Assembly (NCBI GenBank): GCA_035644215.1
Contig: DASQPA010000248.1
Coordinates: 1-19,856 of the forward strand
Length of the DNA: 19,856 nt
Direction of reading: 5' to 3'
From: DASQPA01 sp035644215
GTDB taxonomy: Bacteria > Acidobacteriota > Thermoanaerobaculia > Multivoradales > UBA5704
Below, in pieces: positions 1 through 6,959 of this stretch (its first letter is position 1; every line of letters starts with the position of its first letter). The notes beneath the pieces were generated by a model. The model saw nothing but the letters and a program-made list of their open reading frames with translations, had not been told where the DNA came from and did not search any database. A program made the position numbers and the translations under genes.

Positions 1-689
1 CCGCGCCCAAGGCGCCCAAGGCGATCATCGCCCCGCATGCCGGCTACGTCTACTCCGGACCGATCGCGGGGAGCGCCTTCGCCGCTCTTGCTCCGAATGC
101 CGCGACGATCCGCCGGGTGGTCCTCCTCGGACCGGCCCACCGGGTGCCGGTCCGCGGCCTCGCCCTTCCCGAGGCGAAGGGCTTCGCCACCCCCCTGGGC
201 GTGCTGCCCATCGACCCCGAGATGGCCCGCGCGGTGTCGCGGCTCCCCCAGGTGCGGCTGCAGCCGGAGGCCCATGCCGCCGAGCACTCGCTGGAGGTGG
301 AGATCCCCTTCCTCCAGATCCTCCTGGGCGAGGTCAAGCTCCTCCCTCTGGTGGTGGGGGAGGCGAGTGGCGAGGAGGTGGCGGAGGTTCTGGAGCAGGT
401 CTGGGGGGAGGAGGAGACGGTGGTCGTGATCAGCTCCGACCTCTCGCACTACCTCCCCTACGACACGGCGCGGCGGATCGACCGGGAGACCGCGGACGCG
501 ATCCTGCGCCTCGAAGGGCCGATCGATCCGCAGCGGGCCTGCGGCGCCTTTCCGATCAACGGCCTCCTCCTCGCGGCGCGGCGGCGGGGGCTCGTCCCCA
601 GCCTCCTCGATCTGCGCAATTCGGGCGACACGGCGGGCGATCGCCGGCAGGTGGTGGGCTACGGAGCCTTCGCATTTCATGCCTCCTGA
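1..689 (+). CDS. MEMO family protein (AmmeMemoRadiSam system protein B), 5' truncated
   Basis: The gene is open from the left edge in the frame starting at base 3, so its beginning lies outside the window; about 228 residues are present. The visible N-terminus reads APKAIIAPHAGYVYSGPIAG, the typical PHAGY...YSG start of MEMO proteins. It is followed by LLGPAHRVPV, AEHSLEVEIPFLQ, VVVISSDLSHYLPYD and a GACGAFPI-like segment near the end. These are the conserved His/Cys blocks of the family, which is related in fold to LigB-type extradiol dioxygenases; human MEMO1 is a homologue. The biochemical role in bacteria is unsettled. Genes of this family usually lie beside AMMECR1 and a radical SAM gene. 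Here AMMECR1 follows with an 11-base overlap, and a radical SAM gene, if present, would be upstream of the window. Family assignment is secure; function is not. Confidence 0.93.
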   Translation, partial: APKAPKAIIAPHAGYVYSGPIAGSAFAALAPNAATIRRVVLLGPAHRVPVRGLALPEAKGFATPLGVLPIDPEMARAVSRLPQVRLQPEAHAAEHSLEVEIPFLQILLGEVKLLPLVVGEASGEEVAEVLEQVWGEEETVVVISSDLSHYLPYDTARRIDRETADAILRLEGPIDPQRACGAFPINGLLLAARRRGLVPSLLDLRNSGDTAGDRRQVVGYGAFAFHAS

Positions 690-1230
690 CCGCGGTCGGG
701 TCCTCCTCGCCATCGCCCGCGAGAGCCTCGCCGAGGCTTTGGGAGCAGGCCGGGCGGTGCCGCATCCGGAGCCCTGGCTCGCCGAGCCCGGCGCCTGTTT
801 CGTCACCCTGACTCTGAACGGAAACCTGCGCGGCTGCGTGGGGAGCCTCTACGCCTATCAGCCGCTCGGCGAGGACGTGCGCGCCAACGCCCGGGCCGCG
901 GCCTTCCGCGACAACCGCTTCCCGCCGCTCACCCGGGAGGAGCTGCCGCGCATCGCCGTCGAGGTCTCGCTGCTCTCCCCTCCGGTGCCGCTGCCGGTCC
1001 GCGACGAGGCCGAGGCCCGGGCCCGGCTCCGCCCCGGCCGGGACGGCGTCATCCTCGACTACCGGGGGGCGCGCGGCACCTTCCTCCCCCAGGTGTGGGA
1101 GCAGCTGCCCGACCCGGAGAGCTTCCTCGCCCAGCTGAAACACAAGGCGGGCCTCGCGCCGACCTTCTGGTCGCCGGAGATCCAGCTGTGGACCTACGAG
1201 GTGACGAAATGGGAGGAAGAGCCATCGTGA
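679..1230 (+). CDS. AMMECR1 domain protein (AmmeMemoRadiSam system protein A)
   Basis: This 183-residue protein is close to the usual length of single-domain AMMECR1 proteins. Family blocks in order are FVTLTLNGNLRGCVGSL (about residues 40-56), ANARAAAFRDNRFPPLT (about 71-87), IAVEVSLLSPP, GVILDYRGARGTFLPQVWEQ and FLAQLKHKAGL. The ATG at 679 lies inside the end of the MEMO gene (11-base overlap), which implies coupled translation. The family's molecular function is unknown; it is recurrently paired with MEMO and a radical SAM enzyme, so a shared modification pathway is usually suspected. Its stop overlaps the GTG start of the RNase gene, so the same transcript probably continues downstream. 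Confidence 0.93.
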   Translation: MPPDRGRVLLAIARESLAEALGAGRAVPHPEPWLAEPGACFVTLTLNGNLRGCVGSLYAYQPLGEDVRANARAAAFRDNRFPPLTREELPRIAVEVSLLSPPVPLPVRDEAEARARLRPGRDGVILDYRGARGTFLPQVWEQLPDPESFLAQLKHKAGLAPTFWSPEIQLWTYEVTKWEEEPS

Positions 1231-1634
1231 CACGGAGCCTTCGCCGTCTTCTGGGAGGCCTCGGCCTCCTGGCGCTCCTCGCCCTGCTCTGGCCGGCAGC
1301 CCCAGTCGAAGCCCGTTCCCATCACTCCGCGCACGCCGCGGCCGGCGACGCGACCTTCCACGACGAGGCCGAGCGGCGCGAGGTCCGCCGGACGCTCGAC
1401 CTCATCCACGCCGGCGGCCCCTTCCACCACCACCAGGATGGCGTGGTCTTCGGCAACCGCGAGGGGCGCCTGCCTGCCCGGCCGCGCGGCTACTACCACG
1501 AGTACACGGTCGAGACCCCCGGCGCTTCCGACCGCGGCGCCCGGCGGATCATCCGCGGCAACGGCGGGGAGCTCTACTACACCCGCGACCACTACCGGAC
1601 CTTCCAGAAGCTCGACCCCGAGGCCCTGCGATGA
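1227..1634 (+). CDS. secreted barnase-type guanyl-specific ribonuclease
   Basis: This is a 135-residue protein of the microbial RNase family (barnase/RNase Sa/T1 fold). The first 29 residues form a signal peptide: basic MTRSLRR, a Leu/Ala-rich core, then a VEA cleavage site. The mature start is His-rich (SHHSAH). The catalytic core matches barnase: VFGNREGRLPARPRGYYHEYTV with Glu92 as likely base, RGARRIIRG with the active-site Arg (106/107), and YYTRDHYRTF with His122 as likely acid. I chose GTG 1227 over the in-frame ATG 1209 because GGGAGGA lies 9 bases upstream of the GTG and the GTGA overlap with the preceding stop is typical coupling. The product should cleave RNA after guanosine outside the cytoplasm. 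The next gene encodes its inhibitor. Confidence 0.9.
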   Translation: MTRSLRRLLGGLGLLALLALLWPAAPVEARSHHSAHAAAGDATFHDEAERREVRRTLDLIHAGGPFHHHQDGVVFGNREGRLPARPRGYYHEYTVETPGASDRGARRIIRGNGGELYYTRDHYRTFQKLDPEALR

Positions 1635-2020
1635 CCGAAGAGGACCTGAAGACTCCCTCCTTCTGCTCGATCCACTTCGTCTCTCCCGAGGCGGCGGCCC
1701 CCCTGCGCGCCGCCGCTCCCGGCCGGGTGGCCGCCGCCATCGACGGCGGCCAGATCGAGGAGGACCGCCAGCTCTTCGCCTTCCTCGCCGAGGCGCTGGG
1801 CTTCCCCGACTACTTCGGCCACAACTGGGACGCCCTCGACGAATGCCTGCGCGACCTCTCCTGGGTGCCGGGCACCGGGTACGTCCTTTTCATCGACCAC
1901 GCCACCCGCTTCTGGGAGCGCGGCCACCGCACCGCCGGGACCCTGGTCGAGACCTGGCTCGCCGCCGCCGCCGACTGGAACCGCGAGGGCATCCCCTTCC
2001 ATCTCGTCTTCGTCTGGTAG
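1631..2020 (+). CDS. barstar family ribonuclease inhibitor
   Basis: This 129-residue protein has no signal peptide, as expected for a cytoplasmic inhibitor. The hallmark is LGFPDYFGHNWDALDECLRDL (residues 56-76), which aligns with the barnase-binding helix of barstar (YYGENLDALWDCL); Asp67 and Glu71 would correspond to barstar Asp35 and Asp39. The C-terminal IPFHLVFVW is also typical. The start overlaps the RNase stop as ATGA (1631-1634), giving coupled synthesis of toxin and antidote. The order RNase first, inhibitor second in one operon is direct context support for function: it protects the producer from RNase before export. At about 130 residues it is longer than B. amyloliquefaciens barstar (about 90), with the extra length mainly in the N-terminal 40 residues. 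Confidence 0.92.
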   Translation: MTEEDLKTPSFCSIHFVSPEAAAPLRAAAPGRVAAAIDGGQIEEDRQLFAFLAEALGFPDYFGHNWDALDECLRDLSWVPGTGYVLFIDHATRFWERGHRTAGTLVETWLAAAADWNREGIPFHLVFVW

Positions 2021-2053
2021 GAAACCCCGGCGGGGGAATCTCCGTACACCCCC

Positions 2054-2082
2054 TTGACGACAGTTGTAGTCACGGTTATCCT
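2054..2082 (+). promoter_or_regulatory. sigma70-type promoter of the blaI-blaR1-like operon
   Basis: TTGACG (2054-2059) and TATCCT (2077-2082) are separated by exactly 17 bases, with an AT-richer context than the surroundings. The first gene starts about 30 bases downstream. Both elements are embedded in or touch the paired operators described separately, so bound repressor would block polymerase. Confidence 0.7.
2055..2072 (+). promoter_or_regulatory. BlaI-type operator 1 (overlaps the -35)
   Basis: TGACGACAGTTGTAGTCA is a near-perfect 18-bp dyad with the ACA-n2-TGT core of BlaI/MecI operators (known consensus TACTACATATGTAGTA). It covers most of the -35 hexamer. A second copy starts 27 bp downstream. 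Binding by the adjacent BlaI-type protein is inferred from position and core motif. Confidence 0.72.
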
Positions 2083-2099
2083 GACTACAGTTGTCGTTA
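2082..2099 (+). promoter_or_regulatory. BlaI-type operator 2 (just after the -10)
   Basis: TGACTACAGTTGTCGTTA shares the central ACAGTTGT with operator 1, and the outer half-sites (TGACGACA/TGACTACA) are swapped in order. The centre-to-centre distance is 27 bp, about two and a half helical turns. It begins at the last base of the -10 hexamer and ends just before the AAGGAG ribosome site (2099-2104) of the repressor gene, so it would cover the transcription start. Confidence 0.7.
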
Positions 2100-2114
2100 A
2101 GGAGCGGGGTACGG

Positions 2115-2504
2115 ATGAAAGCGAAGACCATCGGCGACCAGGAGCTGGCGCTCCTCCAGTACGTGACGGGGCAGGGGGAGGCGACCGTCGGCCAGGCGGC
2201 CGAGGGGTTCGGCGCGCCGCGCGGCCTGGCGCGCTCGACCGTCCTCACCATGATGGAGCGCCTGCGCGCCAAGGGGTATCTCTCACGGCGGCCGGTCGAC
2301 GGCGTCTTCCACTACGCCGCGCGCGCCACCTCCGGCGAGCTGCTCCACGGGGTCGTCCATGACTTCGTGGAGCGGACCCTGGGCGGTTCGCTCTCCCCCT
2401 TCGTCGCCTATCTGACCGAGGCCGCGGAGGTCTCGGATACGGAGCTTGCCGAGCTCGAAAAACTGGTGGAGAAGCTCCACTCGCAGAGGAAGGAGCCGGT
2501 ATGA
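2115..2504 (+). CDS. BlaI/MecI/CopY family transcriptional repressor
   Basis: This 129-residue winged-helix repressor is of usual length for the family. Visible blocks are the N-terminal ELALLQYVTGQGEATVGQ helices, RSTVLTMMERLRAKGYLSRR (recognition helix and wing) and the C-terminal dimerisation helices with SDTELAELEKLVEKL. The ATG at 2115 has AAGGAG 10 bases upstream; the in-frame TTG at 2091 lies inside operator 2 and is rejected. It should bind the two dyads at 2055-2099 and repress its own operon. The coupled M56 peptidase (4-base ATGA overlap) is the expected relay that inactivates BlaI by cleavage, as in the bla/mec systems. No beta-lactamase gene is visible nearby, so the controlled genes and the signal are unknown. 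Confidence 0.93.
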   Translation: MKAKTIGDQELALLQYVTGQGEATVGQAAEGFGAPRGLARSTVLTMMERLRAKGYLSRRPVDGVFHYAARATSGELLHGVVHDFVERTLGGSLSPFVAYLTEAAEVSDTELAELEKLVEKLHSQRKEPV

Positions 2505-4276
2505 ACGCTCTCCTCGCGATGGCCGAGTGGGCCGGACAGATGGCGGTGGTGCTCGGTCGCGCCTCGCTTTCGGGAGGGCTCCTGATCCTCGCCGTCTGGG
2601 GTCTCTGCCGGCTCGTCCCGCGCCTGCCGGCGGCTCTCCGCACCTGGCTCTGGTGGATCGCCTGCCTGCGGCTCCTCGTCGGCTTGATCGGCCTGACCCC
2701 CGTGCGTCTCCCGCTGCTGCCGGCGGGGCCGGCGGCGGTCACTGCGGTGTCGGCGGCAGTCCCTGGGGGAGCCGCCCCCCTCCTGACCCAATCCGTCCAA
2801 CCCGCCCCCGCCCAGGGGGGAGGGACCCCCCTCCCGGCGCCCTTCCGGTCCTTCGGGCTCGCCGCCGCCTCGGCGGTGGGCACCCTCTGGCTCCTCGCCG
2901 TCGCCGTCCAGCTGGCGTTTGCCGCCCGGCAGCTCCGGCGGCTCCGGCGGGTCCTCCGCTCCTCCGCGGCGGTGACCACCGGCTGGATCGCGGCGCTCTG
3001 GACCGAGCTCTGCCGCCGGGTGGGGATCTCCGGCGCCCCGGTCCTCGCCGCGGCGGAGGTCGCGACCCCGCAGGCGGCCGGGCTCTGGCGGCCGCGGGTG
3101 CTCCTGCCCCGGCCGCAGCTCGACCGGCTCTCGGCGCCCGAGCTCTCGATGGTCCTCTGCCACGAGCTGGTCCACCTGCGCCGCCGCGACCTCTGGCTGG
3201 GCTGGGTGCCGGCCCTGGCCGAGCGGCTCTTCTTCTTCCACCCGTTAGCGGCCCTCGCCGCCCGGGAGTACGCCCTCGCCCGCGAGGCGGCCTGCGACGC
3301 GGAGGTGCTCGCCGTGCTCGGCGCGGCGCCGCAGGCTTATGGCCGCATGCTCCTGAAGCTGGGAGTCGGGCCGCGGGCGACCGCTCTTACCGCCGCCACC
3401 GCGGCACCCTCGCGCCATCATCTCAAGAGGAGATTGCAGATGCTGAGTCACGCTGCCGAGAAACGTCCCTCCGTGGCCTGGTGGGTCCTCCTGGTCCTCC
3501 TCGCCGTCGTCGGCCTGATCCCCTTCCGCCTCGTGGCGGCCCAGGCGGCCTCCCAGCCCCTGCGCGCCGCCGCCGGCCCGCCTCCCTCGCCACCCACGCC
3601 GCCGATATCGCCGATATCGCCGACATCGCCGCGCGCTCCCGCCGCGCCGCATCCGCCCAAGCCGCTGCATCCCCACAAGGGTCCCGACGACGGCGAGTTC
3701 GTCCTCCTCTCGGCCGACGGTTCGTCGACGATGATGGGCTCTACGGAAGACGTCTCCCACGCCCGCCAGTTCCTGCAGCCGGGCGAGACGGAGCTCCTCT
3801 GGTTCCGCCGGGGCGGCAAGGAGTATGTCGTCCACGACCCGCAGACCCTGCGGGCGGCCCGCGCCCTGTTCGCTCCCCAGGCCGAGCTGGGAGCGCGCCA
3901 GGCGGAGCTCGGCTCGCGCCAGGCCGAGCTCGGCAGCCAGCAGGCGGCCCTGGGAGCGGAGCAGGCGAAGCTCGGCGCGCAGCAGTCGAAGCTGGGAGCC
4001 GAGCAGGCCCGGATGGCTGGGGAGGAGGCGCGCTCGGGCAAGGGCACCGGGCACGAGCAGGACGCCCTCGGGAAGAAGCAGAACGAGCTCGGCAGGCAGC
4101 AGGACGGGCTGGGGAAGAAGCAGGACGCGCTCGGCAAACAGCAGGACGAATTGGGCAAGCAGCAGGGCGAGCTCGGCAAGCAGCAGGAGAAGCTCGCCCA
4201 GGAGGCGGAGACGAAGCTCCGCGGCCTGCTCGACGACGCCATCGCCAAGGGGCTGGCGCACGAAGTGGGCGCCTGA
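2501..4276 (+). CDS. BlaR1-like M56 family membrane metallopeptidase with heptad-repeat C-terminus
   Basis: This is a 591-residue polytopic protein. Hydrophobic spans lie near residues 22-40, 45-66, 124-144 and 326-347. The M56 zinc site is HELVH (221-225), with a downstream REAACDAE block supplying the probable third ligand (Glu262). In BlaR1/MecR1 this domain cleaves the BlaI repressor. After the last span comes a Pro/Ser-rich linker (about 350-390) built partly from 9-base micro-repeats. A short globular segment follows (FVLLSADGSS...ELLWFRRGGKEYVV), then about 13 seven-residue Q-x-x-L-G-x-x repeats (460-568) that should form a coiled coil. The penicillin-binding sensor of true BlaR1 is absent, so the inducer is probably not a beta-lactam. 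The start overlaps the repressor stop as ATGA. Confidence 0.87.
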   Translation: MNALLAMAEWAGQMAVVLGRASLSGGLLILAVWGLCRLVPRLPAALRTWLWWIACLRLLVGLIGLTPVRLPLLPAGPAAVTAVSAAVPGGAAPLLTQSVQPAPAQGGGTPLPAPFRSFGLAAASAVGTLWLLAVAVQLAFAARQLRRLRRVLRSSAAVTTGWIAALWTELCRRVGISGAPVLAAAEVATPQAAGLWRPRVLLPRPQLDRLSAPELSMVLCHELVHLRRRDLWLGWVPALAERLFFFHPLAALAAREYALAREAACDAEVLAVLGAAPQAYGRMLLKLGVGPRATALTAATAAPSRHHLKRRLQMLSHAAEKRPSVAWWVLLVLLAVVGLIPFRLVAAQAASQPLRAAAGPPPSPPTPPISPISPTSPRAPAAPHPPKPLHPHKGPDDGEFVLLSADGSSTMMGSTEDVSHARQFLQPGETELLWFRRGGKEYVVHDPQTLRAARALFAPQAELGARQAELGSRQAELGSQQAALGAEQAKLGAQQSKLGAEQARMAGEEARSGKGTGHEQDALGKKQNELGRQQDGLGKKQDALGKQQDELGKQQGELGKQQEKLAQEAETKLRGLLDDAIAKGLAHEVGA

Positions 4277-4280
4277 GCCT

Positions 4281-4300
4281 GCGGCCACTGGCGGGGCCGC
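4281..4300. terminator. possible bidirectional terminator between convergent genes
   Basis: GCGGCC (4281-4286) and GGCCGC (4295-4300) form a 6-bp GC stem with an 8-base loop in the 23-base gap between the M56 gene and the convergent histidine kinase; the right arm touches the kinase stop codon. There is no T-tract, so intrinsic termination is uncertain. Confidence 0.3.
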
Positions 4301-6228
4301 TACCGCGCCAGGCGCTGGACCGTCGCCACCAGGTGGGCGGGGGAGACCGGCTTGGCGAGGTGGACCTGGTAGCCCGCGGCGAGCGAGCGGTCGCGGTCCT
4401 CGGCCCGGGCGTAGGCGGTGAGGGCGACCGCGGGCAGGGTGCCGTTCCGGCCGGGGAGGGCGCGGACCCGGCGGATCAGCTCGTAGCCGTCCGCCTCCGG
4501 CATGGCGATGTCCGAGAGGAGAGCGTCGGCGGGTTGCTCGGCGAGGGCGGCGAGGGCCTCCGCCGCCCCACGGCAGGCGCGGACCGCGGCGCCGTGGGCC
4601 GAGAGCACCTCGGCCAGCATCTCCAGGGTGTCGGGCTCGTCGTCCACGATCACCAGCGAGAGCCCGGAGAGGTCGGCCCGCGGGGCGGCGGCCGCCGCCC
4701 CGGTGACACGGCGCGGCGGGAGCCGTTCCGAGGCCTCCAACATCTCCGGCATCTCCGGCATGTCCGGCATCTCCGGCGCGAGCAGGGGGATCTCCACGAC
4801 GAAGGCCGAGCCCCGGCCCGGTCCGGCGCTGTCGGCCACGACCGTTCCGCCGTGCAGCTCGACCAGGTGGCGGACGATGGCGAGCCCCAGCCCCAGCCCG
4901 CCATGCCGGCGGGTGGTCGAGCTGTCGGCCTGGCGGAAGCGCTCGAAGACGTGGGGCAGGAACTCGGGCGCGATGCCGATCCCGTCGTCCCGCACCCGGA
5001 TCACGGCGTGGGTGGGCGTCCGTTCGAGCGCCATCTCCACTCTGCCGCCGGGGCCGGTGAACTTGATGGCGTTCGACAGCAGGTTCCAGAGGATCTGCTG
5101 CAGGCGGGCCGGGTCGCCCTGGACTAGCCCCACCGGCTCGTCGACCTGGACGGCGAGCGTCACCCCCTTGGTCTCCGCCGCCCGGCGCACGGCGTCGGCG
5201 GCGGCGGCGAGCACGGCGGTGAGCTCGAGCGGCCGGAGGTCCAGCCGGAGCTTGCCGGCGACGATCCGCGACACCTCCAGGAGGTCCTCGATGATCTGCG
5301 CCTGGAGCTGGGCGTTGCGCTCGATCACCGTCAGCCCGTGGGTCAGGGCGGCTTTGTCGTCGAGCTTGCCGCGCAGGATGAGCGGCCAGGCGAGGACGGC
5401 GGTCAGGGGGGTGCGCAGCTCGTGGGAGATGGTGGCCAGGAAGTCGTCCTTGGCCCGGCTCGCCGCCTCGGCCTCCGCGCGCGCCACCCGCTCGCGTTCG
5501 AGCAGGCCGGTGCGCTCCACCTCGGCCTGCCGATGGCGGTCGAGATCGGCCACCAGCCGCTCCTCCAGCCGGCGGTACTCGCGCCGCGCCCGCTCGCGGT
5601 AGAGGCGGAAGAGCTCGGCCAGGCGCGGTTCGCCGGCGAGCAGGCCGGGGAGGTGGTCCTGGGCGCGCTTGTCGAGCTCGTAGCTGAGCTCGGGATGGGC
5701 CTCGACCCAGACGTGGCTGGCCTTGACGTGGGCCAGGAGGGCGATCAGGTGGTTGTAGTCGCAGTCGCCCAGGAGGCGCCGCAGGGCCGCCCGGCAGCGC
5801 GCCGCGCGGTCGCGGTTCAGGAAGAAGTAGACGGCGATGCGCAGGATGGCGGCGGCGAGGACGGAGTCCGGGTCGGGGAAGGCGGCGAGGGGGGCGGCCT
5901 GCTCCCCGAGGAGGTCGAGCGCGCGCTCGACCTCGCCCTCCCCCGGCACCGGCGTCTCCAGGAGCGTCAGGATCTCGGCCGGCGCCACGCCCAGGGCGGC
6001 CAGGGCGCAGCTGTGGCAGACGAGGCTGTAGGGCACCGTGCAGTAGCGCGAGAGATAGGCGGAGAGCCGTTCCTTGAACCGCGCCGGCAGCGGGTTGTCG
6101 AGGTCGGCCGAGAGGGTCTGCTGCCAGAGCTGGCCGAGCAGCAGGGGACTCTCCTCCGCCGGCTGGAAGAACGGCGGGACGAAGCCCATGCGGCTCGCGA
6201 TCGCGGCGGTGATCTCGGCGGTCGTCAT
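4300..6228 (-). CDS. hybrid sensor histidine kinase/response regulator with AhpD/CMD-like N-terminal domain
   Basis: This 642-residue soluble protein has no membrane spans. Residues 1 to about 190 resemble the carboxymuconolactone decarboxylase/AhpD fold, with Cys63 and a CHSC motif (Cys71, Cys74) where AhpD proteins carry redox cysteines. A long charged helix (about 200-260) leads to the HisKA box FLATISHELRTPLTAVL (His269). The ATPase domain follows: NLLSNAIKF N-box (382-390), DDGIGI (Asp414) and GGLGLGLAIV (443-452). After a Met/Pro/Glu repeat linker there is a receiver with Asp529/Asp530, phosphoacceptor Asp573, Thr604 and Lys626. I chose the ATG at 6228 because GGAGGA lies 7 bases upstream; an in-frame upstream start at 6336 would run into the dinB promoter region. 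There is no DNA-binding output, so the signal must pass to a partner. A redox or peroxide cue is an inference. Confidence 0.88.
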   Translation of the reverse strand: MTTAEITAAIASRMGFVPPFFQPAEESPLLLGQLWQQTLSADLDNPLPARFKERLSAYLSRYCTVPYSLVCHSCALAALGVAPAEILTLLETPVPGEGEVERALDLLGEQAAPLAAFPDPDSVLAAAILRIAVYFFLNRDRAARCRAALRRLLGDCDYNHLIALLAHVKASHVWVEAHPELSYELDKRAQDHLPGLLAGEPRLAELFRLYRERARREYRRLEERLVADLDRHRQAEVERTGLLERERVARAEAEAASRAKDDFLATISHELRTPLTAVLAWPLILRGKLDDKAALTHGLTVIERNAQLQAQIIEDLLEVSRIVAGKLRLDLRPLELTAVLAAAADAVRRAAETKGVTLAVQVDEPVGLVQGDPARLQQILWNLLSNAIKFTGPGGRVEMALERTPTHAVIRVRDDGIGIAPEFLPHVFERFRQADSSTTRRHGGLGLGLAIVRHLVELHGGTVVADSAGPGRGSAFVVEIPLLAPEMPDMPEMPEMLEASERLPPRRVTGAAAAAPRADLSGLSLVIVDDEPDTLEMLAEVLSAHGAAVRACRGAAEALAALAEQPADALLSDIAMPEADGYELIRRVRALPGRNGTLPAVALTAYARAEDRDRSLAAGYQVHLAKPVSPAHLVATVQRLAR

Positions 6229-6297
6229 ACGGCTGTCCTCCGGAGATCGGAGACGGTGCCCGGCAGCATACCACCCCGGCGAGGCGGAGGGGCCGGC

Positions 6298-6326
6298 TTG
6301 TCCTCCGCCCGGTCCTTCTTTAGGAT
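6298..6326 (+). promoter_or_regulatory. probable promoter of the DinB-family gene
   Basis: TTGTCC (6298-6303) and TAGGAT (6321-6326) are separated by exactly 17 bases, 30 bases before the ATG at 6357. Each hexamer matches the consensus at 4 of 6 positions. It lies in the gap between divergent genes. Confidence 0.5.
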
Positions 6327-6356
6327 GGCAGGCCAAACGACCCCCAGGAGACCCGC

Positions 6357-6860
6357 ATGTCCATTGCCCACCGTTTGCTCCCCGAGTTCACCCAGGAGAT
6401 GGCCACCACCCGTCGCGTCCTCGACCGCATCCCCGAGGACCGCCTCAACTGGCAGCCCCACGCCAAGTCGATGACCCTGGGTCGCCTGGCGACCCATCTC
6501 GCCGAGATCCCCGGCTACGCCGCGCTCACGCTCACCCAGGAGGGCCTCGACCTCGCGGCGGCGCGGGCCGCCGGCGCTGCACCGAAGATCCTCGCCACCC
6601 GCCAGGAGATCCTCGACCTCTTCGACGCCAACGTGGCGACGGGCCGGGCTGCGATCGAGGCGACGGGCGACGACACCTTCGGCCAGGCCTGGACCATGCG
6701 GCGCGGCGAGCAGGTGATCTTCACCCTCCCCAGGGTCGGCGCCCTGAACAGCGTGGTCATCCACCACACCATCCACCACCGCGGCCAGTTGAGCGTCTAC
6801 CTGCGGCTGAACGACGTGGCCGTCCCCTCGATCTACGGCCCCTCGGCCGACGAGCAGTAG
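6357..6860 (+). CDS. DinB family protein
   Basis: This 167-residue protein has the usual DinB four-helix-bundle length. His47 (in LGRLATHLAEIPGY) plus His137 and His141 (in VVIHHTIHHRGQLSVYLR) form the His triad that binds a divalent metal in this superfamily. DinB-fold proteins include thiol-dependent S-transferases (bacillithiol and mycothiol types), and many members have no known substrate. The genomic name comes from a DNA-damage-induced B. subtilis gene and does not prove a repair role. The start has CAGGAG 6 bases upstream and its own promoter. It is divergent from the kinase gene, so co-regulation is possible but not shown. Confidence 0.9.
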   Translation: MSIAHRLLPEFTQEMATTRRVLDRIPEDRLNWQPHAKSMTLGRLATHLAEIPGYAALTLTQEGLDLAAARAAGAAPKILATRQEILDLFDANVATGRAAIEATGDDTFGQAWTMRRGEQVIFTLPRVGALNSVVIHHTIHHRGQLSVYLRLNDVAVPSIYGPSADEQ

Positions 6861-6865
6861 CCGGT

Positions 6866-6897
6866 GCGGGGTCCGTTTGAACTGCGGACGGACCCGC
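6866..6897 (+). terminator. hairpin after the DinB-family gene, possible terminator
   Basis: GCGGGGTCCGT (6866-6876) pairs with ACGGACCCGC (6888-6897) with one bulged G, starting 6 bases after the stop. The stem is strong (10 bp, GC-rich) but no T-tract follows, so it could be a Rho-independent-like or processing hairpin. Confidence 0.4.
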
Positions 6898-6959
6898 GCC
6901 CGCTGTAACTTACCGCTCTCCGTGGCGTAAGAAGTCGAAGACGAAAGGACGGTCCCCCC

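Noticed and set aside
2091..2114. TTG at 2091 as start of the BlaI-type repressor
   Set aside because: It lies within operator 2 and lacks a ribosome site; ATG 2115 has AAGGAG at proper distance.
3245..6274. Long minus-strand ORF (1009 codons) and plus ORF 2446-5127
   Set aside because: Both are shadows of the M56 and histidine-kinase genes; the true frames carry complete domain motifs, these do not.
6229..6336. Upstream start at 6336 for the histidine kinase
   Set aside because: The extension overlaps the dinB promoter and has no domain-like sequence, while ATG 6228 has GGAGGA 7 bases upstream.
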